Assembly (NCBI GenBank): GCA_002297665.1
Contig: DBMS01000127.1
Span: 6,919-17,498, forward strand
Direction of reading: 5' to 3'
Length of the DNA: 10,580 nt
Source of the DNA: Holophagaceae bacterium UBA692
GTDB taxonomy: Bacteria; Acidobacteriota; Holophagae; Holophagales; Holophagaceae
Shown: one piece after another, positions 5,889 to 10,580 of the stretch
Layout: every line of letters begins with the position of its first letter
Numbering within the stretch: position 1 is the first letter of the stretch
Translations under genes and position numbers: made by a program
The notes under the pieces: generated by a model
Seen by the model: the letters and a program-made list of their open reading frames with translations, nothing else
The model's database searches: none
What the model was told of the DNA's origin: nothing

Positions 5889-7016
5889 ATGTGGAACCGC
5901 ATCAAGGCCCTGGTCTGGAAGGAGCTCCTGCAGCTGCGCAGGGACCGCCTGACCATCGGGTTCGTGCTCGTCATGCCCCTGGCCCAGATCCTCATCTTCG
6001 GCTTCGCGGTGAACACCGACGTCAAGCATCTCCCCTGCGTGGTCTATGACGAGTCCCGCAGCCAGGAGAGCCGCGACTTCGTGGACGGGCTGGCCGCCAC
6101 CCAGTACTTCGACGTCAAGAGCCGCGTGGACAGCGAGGCCGCGTTCACCCGGGAGATCGACATGGGCCGGGCCCAGGTGGGCGTGTGGTTCCCCCCGGAC
6201 TACGCGCGAAAGCTGAGGTCGGGCGCCACGGCCCAGGCCATGGTGGTGGTGGACGCCTCCAATCCCACCACGGCCAGCAACGCCATCGCCACCGCCGTGG
6301 GCGTCTCCCAGATGCGGAGCACCACGCTGCTCTTCCAGCGCATGGGCTACGGGCAGGCCACGCAGCCCATCCCTCCCATCGACCTGCGCGTGCGCCCCTG
6401 GTACAACCCGAACCTGCGCAGTCCCAATTTCATCGTCCCCGGGCTCGTGGGCGTGATCCTCGCCATGACCTGCGTCATCTACGCCTCGGGCAGCATCGTC
6501 AAGGAGAAGGAGCGCGGCACCCTGGACCAGGTGATGGTCACGCCGGTGAGCCCTTCCGAGCTGTTCCTCGGCAAGATCATCCCGGTGGTGGGCATCGCCT
6601 ACCTGCAGCTGACCGTGCTCTTCGGCGCGGCCAAGGTCCTGTTCGGGGTGCCCGTCGCCGGGAGCGTGCCCCTGCTCTACGCCATGTCGATCTTCTTCAT
6701 CGTCCCCATGCTGGGGGTGGGCATCACGCTCTCCACCGCCGCCGACACCCAGGCCCAGTCCACGCAGATGGCCATCCTCACCTTCCTGCCCATGGTGTTC
6801 CTCTCCGGCTACATCTTCCCCATCGAGGGCATGCCCCTGCTCTTCCAGGGCCTCGCCCAGGTGATCCCGCTCACCCACTACCTCATCATCGTCCGGGCCA
6901 TCGTGCTCCGCGGGGCGGGCATCGAGGCGTTCTGGCCGCAGCTGATCAAGTTGGCGTTCTTCGGCCTGATCATGTGGACCGTGGCGTTGCGGGGGATGAA
7001 GCGGGCGTCGGCCTAA
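5889..7016 (+). CDS. ABC-2 type permease, YbhR/YbhS family
   Basis: This 375-residue inner-membrane half-transporter is probably the export channel for a lipophilic or cationic compound. It starts with an amphipathic segment MWNRIKALVWKELLQLRRDR, then TM1 (about 21-41, ending in FGFAV). A large periplasmic loop of about 140 residues is closed by RPWYNPNLRSPNFIVPGL, and about five further TM segments follow from residue 185. EKERGTLDQVMVTPVSP is the conserved cytoplasmic loop, and LSGYIFPIEGMP lies before the last helices. These motifs resemble E. coli YbhR more than YbhS, from memory. The AGGTGA Shine-Dalgarno overlaps the previous stop. No second permease follows, so the channel would be a homodimer or use a partner encoded elsewhere. 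Confidence 0.93.
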   Translation: MWNRIKALVWKELLQLRRDRLTIGFVLVMPLAQILIFGFAVNTDVKHLPCVVYDESRSQESRDFVDGLAATQYFDVKSRVDSEAAFTREIDMGRAQVGVWFPPDYARKLRSGATAQAMVVVDASNPTTASNAIATAVGVSQMRSTTLLFQRMGYGQATQPIPPIDLRVRPWYNPNLRSPNFIVPGLVGVILAMTCVIYASGSIVKEKERGTLDQVMVTPVSPSELFLGKIIPVVGIAYLQLTVLFGAAKVLFGVPVAGSVPLLYAMSIFFIVPMLGVGITLSTAADTQAQSTQMAILTFLPMVFLSGYIFPIEGMPLLFQGLAQVIPLTHYLIIVRAIVLRGAGIEAFWPQLIKLAFFGLIMWTVALRGMKRASA

Positions 7017-7181
7017 GTGGACTGGGTGGGCCGTCTTTCCGGTCAATGGCGCCGACCCCCTTCGAATCTATGAACATGCCTGAGCAGCCCGTGGCGCTGA
7101 AGGCGGAACGCTCCGCCGCAATCGGCTGCGATCGATCGGGCAGGTCGGAAAACCGGCCCGGGCATCGGCGCCGAACCGGAC
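7017..7181. other. Intergenic stretch after the efflux operon
   Basis: No gene is convincing here on either strand. It contains a perfect hairpin GGCGGA-ACGC-TCCGCC (7102-7117) without a T-tract. GGCGCCGA occurs twice, about 120 bp apart. No canonical terminator for the efflux operon is visible, so transcription may run on or stop by Rho. Confidence 0.4.
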
Positions 7182-7262
7182 CTACCCCCACACCATCAGG
7201 AACGCCTGGAGGCCCAGGGCGAAGAGGGCCAAACGGACCGCAATTTGGAATGCAAATTTCAT
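7182..7262 (-). CDS. Candidate 26-residue hydrophobic microprotein
   Basis: ATG 7262 opens a 26-codon frame ending TAG. The product starts MKFAFQIAVRLALFALG and ends LQAFLMVWG: one predicted transmembrane helix with a positive N-terminal flank (Lys2, Arg10) and no acidic residue. The case for it being real is the ribosome binding site GGAGGG (7274-7269) exactly 6 nt before the ATG, a plausible promoter further upstream, and G/C at the third position in nearly every codon from the middle onward, as in neighbouring genes. I recognise no family (not KdpF or CydX by eye). It is divergent from mqnE and convergent with the efflux operon. It could be a small membrane regulator; the function is unknown. 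Confidence 0.5.
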   Translation of the reverse strand: MKFAFQIAVRLALFALGLQAFLMVWG

Positions 7263-7350
7263 AATAATCCCTCCATTTCGATTCAATGAAAATTCAATTC
7301 ATCTGCTCCTTCCCACAGCCTCAATATAGGCCGATTTTCGCTTTGTTCAT
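7263..7350 (-). promoter_or_regulatory. AT-rich promoter and leader of the microprotein
   Basis: This island is clearly richer in A+T than the rest of the window. On the minus strand TATATT (7328-7323) is a good -10, with a weak ATGAAC (7350-7345) 16 nt upstream. Transcription would start near 7316, giving a leader of about 54 nt with the Shine-Dalgarno GGAGGG at its end. Two direct repeats ATTCAAT (7281-7287 and 7292-7298) sit one helical turn apart within that leader. Confidence 0.4.
7281..7298. repeat. ATTCAAT direct repeats, 11-bp period
   Basis: ATTCAAT occurs at 7281-7287 and again at 7292-7298, the same face of the helix. It lies between the predicted promoter and start codon of the microprotein. 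It resembles a tandem regulator half-site arrangement but may be chance in an AT-rich tract. Confidence 0.35.
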
Positions 7351-7458
7351 ACCCATCCCCCGCCCTGGCCTCCTTGGAGCCCGACCGCCTTGTTATGAAT
7401 GGTTTTACAACCAGCCGCCGCCCACCGGGCCCCGCTAGACTGGTGGACGGAGACGTTC
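7351..7458. promoter_or_regulatory. Upstream region of mqnE
   Basis: mqnE must be transcribed from here or from the AT-rich island to the left. TATGAA (7394-7399) and TAGACT (7436-7441) are possible -10 elements, but neither has a properly spaced -35. GGAGA (7449-7453) is the mqnE Shine-Dalgarno, 5 nt from ATG 7459. No riboswitch-like fold was recognised. Confidence 0.3.
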
Positions 7459-8577
7459 ATGCACAGCCTCAGCCTCGGATTGCAAAGCTACATCACGGAC
7501 CCCCGCCTCCTCCCCATCGCGGAGAAGGTGGAACGGGGCATCCGGCTGGGCTTCGACGACGGCCTGCTGCTCTACGAGAGCCCCGACCTCCCGGGCATCG
7601 GCGCCATGGCCCACCACGTGCGGCTCAAGCTCCACGGCAGGAAGACCTACTACGTGGTGAGCCGGCGCATGTCCTACACGAACATCTGCGTCACCCATTG
7701 CCAGTTCTGCGCGTTCCAGGCCAGGCCGGGCGATCCCCGGGCCTACGTGCTCTCGGCGGACGACATCGTGGCCGAGATGGAGAAGCCCGAGAACCACGGG
7801 GTGCGCGAGCTCCACATGGTGGCCGGGCACTACCCCAAGCTCAAGATCGAGTACTTCGAGGACCTGTTCCGCAGGCTCAAGGCCCGGTTCCCGGACCTGC
7901 ACCTGAAGGTGTTCACGATGGTGGAAATGGACTACTACGCCCGGGCCTCGGGAATCCCCATCGAGGAATTCATCGCCCGCTGCATGGCCGCGGGGCTGGA
8001 AAGCTGCCCGGGCGGCGGCGCGGAGATCTTCGACGAGGAGATCCGGGAGAAGATCTGCATCGGCAAGAAGGACGCCGGCACCTGGCTGCGCGTGGCCGAG
8101 CTGAGCCACCGCATGGGCCTGCCCACCAACTGCACCATGCTCTACGGGCACATCGAGGAGGCCAGGCACCGGGTGGACCACCTCCTGCGCCTGCGCGAGC
8201 TGCAGGACCGCACCCGCGGATTCCTGGCCTACATCCCCCTGGCCTACCAGATCGAGGACAACGAACTGGGCAGGGCCTACGAGATCTTCGAAACCACCGG
8301 GCACCGGGACCTGCGGGAGGTGGCCGTGGCCCGGCTCCTCCTGGACAACGTCCCGCACATCAAGGCCTACTGGGTCATGATCACCGAAGGCCTGGCCCAG
8401 GTGGGCCTCAACTACGGCGCCGACGACCTGGACGGCACCATCATCGAGGAGTCCATCGCCCACCTCGCCGGCGCCAAGACGCCCCAGGCCCTCACCAAGG
8501 CCGAACTGGAGCGCCTGATCACGGAGGCCGGCTTCGAGCCGCTCGAACGCGACAATCTCTACAAGGTCTATGCCTGA
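7459..8577 (+). CDS. mqnE: Aminofutalosine synthase (radical SAM), futalosine menaquinone pathway
   Basis: This 372-residue cytoplasmic radical SAM enzyme joins the carboxyvinyl product of MqnA to SAM, giving aminofutalosine for menaquinone synthesis. The [4Fe-4S] ligands are Cys77, Cys81 and Cys84 in NICVTHCQFCAF (CX3CX2C). Family motifs follow: LKVFTMVEM, CPGGGAEIFDEEIREKI, PTNCTMLYGHIE, RVDHLLRLRELQD, FLAYIPLAY, LLLDNVPHIKAYWVM, AQVGLNYGADDLDGT and a C-terminus ERDNLYKVY. The PGGGAEIF and FIPLAY-type segments favour MqnE over the related MqnC and the F420 enzyme CofH. The frame opens at 7399, but ATG 7459 has the Shine-Dalgarno and aligns better with the family. No other mqn gene is in the window. 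The last 8 nt overlap the next gene. Confidence 0.93.
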   Translation: MHSLSLGLQSYITDPRLLPIAEKVERGIRLGFDDGLLLYESPDLPGIGAMAHHVRLKLHGRKTYYVVSRRMSYTNICVTHCQFCAFQARPGDPRAYVLSADDIVAEMEKPENHGVRELHMVAGHYPKLKIEYFEDLFRRLKARFPDLHLKVFTMVEMDYYARASGIPIEEFIARCMAAGLESCPGGGAEIFDEEIREKICIGKKDAGTWLRVAELSHRMGLPTNCTMLYGHIEEARHRVDHLLRLRELQDRTRGFLAYIPLAYQIEDNELGRAYEIFETTGHRDLREVAVARLLLDNVPHIKAYWVMITEGLAQVGLNYGADDLDGTIIEESIAHLAGAKTPQALTKAELERLITEAGFEPLERDNLYKVYA

Positions 8578-9124
8578 TCCCCGCGACAAGGCCGCGCTGA
8601 GGCGGCATCACCTGGCCCTGAGGGACGCCGTCGATCCCCTCGAACGGGCCCTGTGGTCGGCGGAGGCCTGCCGGCACCTGGCCGCCTTCTGCCAGGACCG
8701 GGGCATCCATTCCATCGCGGCGTTCTGGCCGCTGGGGTCCGAGATCGACCTGCGCCCGCTCATGGACGCCCATCCCTTCTGGACCTTCTTCTTCCCCCGC
8801 ATCGTGGAGAAGGACCCGCCGACCCTGGCCTGGGGACCGCGCCCCCTGGGCCCGGGCGCCTGGGGCCTCCAGGAGCCGCTGGCCGCGCCCCATCCGTCCC
8901 CGCCGGTGCAGCTGGTCCTGGTGCCGGGCCTGGCCTTCGCCGCGGACGGGCATCGCCTGGGCTACGGGCGCGGCTTCTACGACGGCGTCCTGCCCGGGCT
9001 GGCGCCTGGCGTCCTGACCCTGGGCACGGGTTTCCGCATGCAGAAATGCGAATCCCTGCCCGTGGGGCCCCGGGACGTCCCCGTCATGGGGTTCGCCGAC
9101 GAGGCGGGAATCCAGGTCCTCTAA
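8570..9124 (+). CDS. 5-formyltetrahydrofolate cyclo-ligase (MTHFS family)
   Basis: This 184-residue cytoplasmic enzyme converts 5-formyl-THF to 5,10-methenyl-THF with ATP, recovering the inhibitory storage folate. The N-terminus has the basic helix DKAALRRHHLALRDAV, where the family has KxxLRxxxLxxR. The middle has AAFWPLGSEIDLRPLM (family: hypoxxEIDTxPL). The diagnostic C-terminal substrate and ATP motif is complete: LVLVPGLAFAADGHRLGYGRGFYD (115-138, split here only by its length). The size is typical (180-200). ATG 8570 overlaps the mqnE stop by 8 nt, with AAGG just upstream, so translation is probably coupled. Commonly named fau, ygfA or fthC. Its TAA stop overlaps the stop of the convergent signalling gene. 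Confidence 0.92.
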   Translation: MPDPRDKAALRRHHLALRDAVDPLERALWSAEACRHLAAFCQDRGIHSIAAFWPLGSEIDLRPLMDAHPFWTFFFPRIVEKDPPTLAWGPRPLGPGAWGLQEPLAAPHPSPPVQLVLVPGLAFAADGHRLGYGRGFYDGVLPGLAPGVLTLGTGFRMQKCESLPVGPRDVPVMGFADEAGIQVL

Positions 9125-10580
9125 CCCAGCTTGAGGATGCTCTCCCCTCCCGGGTAGTCCTCGGTGGAAGCCTCCCGCATCTTCTGCAGGACCTGCACCA
9201 GCACCCGGATCCGTTCGACCATCTCCATCACCTTCTGGAGCTTGGGCTCGTCGGGATACTTGCGGGCCAGGAGTTCCACCTGCATGGAGATCACGGCCAG
9301 GGGGTTGTTGATCTCGTGCTTGAGGGTCCCGGCCATCTGGCGCAGGGAATCCAGGCGCTCCGCGGCCCGCGCCTTGCGCTGGAGCTCGTCGTGGCCGCGC
9401 AGCACCTGGAGCCGGTGGTGGAGGGTCTCCCACCGGAAGCCCTCCGGCAGGCAGTCCGTGGTGCCCGCGGCCAGGAACCGGGGGAACTGGTCGTCCCCGG
9501 CCCGCACCACGAGGATGGGCACGGTGGTGAAGCTGGCGTTGCGCCGGTAGGCTTCCACGACGGCCACGGGGTCCGGCGTGCCCTTGGCGTCGATGACGAG
9601 GTACCGGAACGGGTGGAGGGGGGTGCGGGGCGGTTCGGCCTCCAGCAGGTGGAGGCCCAGGTCCTCGGCCTGGGCCACGCTCTCGAACAGGCCAACCAGG
9701 TCCATCTCCTCGGTGACCAGGCCCAGCTGGGGCAGGGCCCGGCTTTCCTGGGTGTGGTCGACGTCCTTGGGAAACTCCAGGGAAAGGGACTGGTCGTTCC
9801 AGTGCCAACGGATGCCGGACTCCTGGAGGGTGCGCAGGGTCCAGGGATCCGGGGTGGGGATGGCCATGCCGGAGGAGAAGCTCAGGCGCAGCGTCCAGTC
9901 CGTGGTCTGGTCCAGCCACCGGCCCTGCACGGAGCCGCCCTCCGGAGCCCGCATGAGCAGGGGCTCCACGAGGCCCATGAGGGCCTGGGTGGCCAGGTCC
10001 CCGGCCACCCACACCGTGCCAGGGGGAACGGTCTCCAGGGTCAGGGGGATGTTCCGGATCGTGAGAAGGTCCCGCCACACGGGCTCGAGCACCTCCTGGA
10101 GGGTCTGCAGGCTCGTGGACACCGGGGTCTCCCGCGGCACCTCCAGGAGGGTCTCCTGGAGGCCGGACTCCACCAGGTGCTGGATGCGGCTGGTCTGGTG
10201 GCGGAGCACCGCGGCCAGGTCGCCGTAGCCGCTTTCGGAATAGCTCTGGATCCAGCGCAGGCTCGATCCCATGGCCCCGAGCAGCTCCCCCATGCGCTTG
10301 ACGATGCGCTCGTGGAGGGTGCGGAGCCGCAGGTACTCGCCCTGGATCTCCGCCTGGCGCATGGCCTTCTGCACGAGCTCCGTGTGGCGCAGGGCCACGG
10401 CCCCCTGGCGCACGAAGGCCTGGAGCAGGGCGAGGTCGAACCTGGAAAAGGGCCGCCCCTGCTGGGCGCGGTCCAGGTAGAGCACGCCCTGGATCTCTCC
10501 GGCCACCTCCATGGGCGCGCACATGACGGCCCCGGCGGTGAGCTCGAGCAGGCTCTCGCCCCCGAAGCGGGGGTCGATCA
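9121..10580 (-). CDS. Histidine-kinase-like signalling protein with C-terminal DHp (5' end outside window)
   Basis: The 486 C-terminal residues of a large signalling protein are visible. In order: (1) the end of a GAF sensor domain (10580 to about 10370), with FGGES, AVMCAPM and GVLYLDR; (2) a degenerate kinase core, with a helical segment where the H-box should be (GAMGSSLRWIQSY, no His) and an ATPase-like fold whose N-box reads ALMGLVEPLL without the Mg-binding Asn (9936-9993); (3) a receiver-like domain (about 9740-9405) with Asp in YLVIDAKG (9589-9591) but no conserved Lys or Thr; (4) a HisKA dimerisation domain with an intact H-box KHEINNPLAV, His codon 9316-9318, followed by only 64 residues and no ATPase domain. 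It may act as a phosphorelay scaffold or pseudokinase. The internal ATG at 10524 lies inside the GAF domain and is not the start. Confidence 0.8.
   Translation of the reverse strand, partial: IDPRFGGESLLELTAGAVMCAPMEVAGEIQGVLYLDRAQQGRPFSRFDLALLQAFVRQGAVALRHTELVQKAMRQAEIQGEYLRLRTLHERIVKRMGELLGAMGSSLRWIQSYSESGYGDLAAVLRHQTSRIQHLVESGLQETLLEVPRETPVSTSLQTLQEVLEPVWRDLLTIRNIPLTLETVPPGTVWVAGDLATQALMGLVEPLLMRAPEGGSVQGRWLDQTTDWTLRLSFSSGMAIPTPDPWTLRTLQESGIRWHWNDQSLSLEFPKDVDHTQESRALPQLGLVTEEMDLVGLFESVAQAEDLGLHLLEAEPPRTPLHPFRYLVIDAKGTPDPVAVVEAYRRNASFTTVPILVVRAGDDQFPRFLAAGTTDCLPEGFRWETLHHRLQVLRGHDELQRKARAAERLDSLRQMAGTLKHEINNPLAVISMQVELLARKYPDEPKLQKVMEMVERIRVLVQVLQKMREASTEDYPGGESILKLG

Noticed and set aside
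4650..7046. 798-codon open frame antisense to the two ATPases and the permease
   Set aside because: It has low-complexity His/Gly/Asp-rich composition typical of the shadow frame in a GC-rich genome, and lies opposite three genes with complete family motifs.
7102..7117. GGCGGA-ACGC-TCCGCC hairpin as terminator of the efflux operon
   Set aside because: The stem is only 6 bp and no T-run follows on either strand.
7399..7458. 20-residue N-terminal extension of mqnE
   Set aside because: No ribosome binding site precedes ATG 7399, and the extra residues do not resemble the family; ATG 7459 has GGAGA upstream.
7351..7458. Riboswitch upstream of mqnE
   Set aside because: I could not identify conserved cores or a convincing multi-stem fold for any known class.
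8519..10522. 667-codon minus-strand frame overlapping the cyclo-ligase and the signalling gene
   Set aside because: Its product is Pro/Gly/Arg-rich nonsense; the neighbouring minus-strand frame carries the GAF, receiver-like and H-box motifs.

Overview
The window is about 70% G+C, uses dense overlapping gene starts with GTG/TTG initiation, and reads like a chromosomal segment of a Gram-negative bacterium. An acidobacterial RNA polymerase omega subunit, a futalosine-pathway menaquinone gene (mqnE) and two lipoprotein signal peptides fit an Acidobacteriota (Holophaga/Geothrix-like) host. That taxonomic call is an inference from remembered family resemblance, not a search.

Layout. At the left edge a biotin carboxylase gene runs leftward out of the window (1-167, minus), divergent from a small lipoprotein gene (243-674). 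The lipoprotein gene converges on coaBC (738-1934, minus), the bifunctional coenzyme A biosynthesis enzyme. coaBC is divergent from rpoZ (2013-2300), which ends in an intrinsic terminator.

The centre (2363-7016) is a compact five-gene efflux operon: a TetR-family repressor, a periplasmic adaptor lipoprotein of the HlyD/YbhG type, two separate ABC ATPases and one ABC-2 permease. It resembles E. coli cecR-ybhGFSR, but the double ATPase YbhF is split into two genes and only one permease is present. Two matching inverted repeats 50 bp apart flank and overlap the predicted promoter and look like the repressor's own operators. The first ATPase has lost the switch histidine and the second has an altered signature motif. 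Together these predict one degenerate and one canonical ATP site.

After the operon comes a 440-bp stretch with an AT-rich island. It holds one candidate 26-residue hydrophobic microprotein on the minus strand with a strong ribosome binding site. Then come mqnE (aminofutalosine synthase) and, overlapping it by 8 nt, a 5-formyltetrahydrofolate cyclo-ligase gene. The latter ends tail-to-tail, sharing the bases CTAA, with a large minus-strand signalling gene that enters from the right edge. That protein has an odd order: GAF, degenerate kinase core, degenerate receiver, then an intact H-box dimerisation domain at the very C-terminus with no ATPase domain after it.

The most interesting items are the asymmetric split-YbhF exporter with its twin operators, the inverted histidine-kinase-like protein, and the microprotein.
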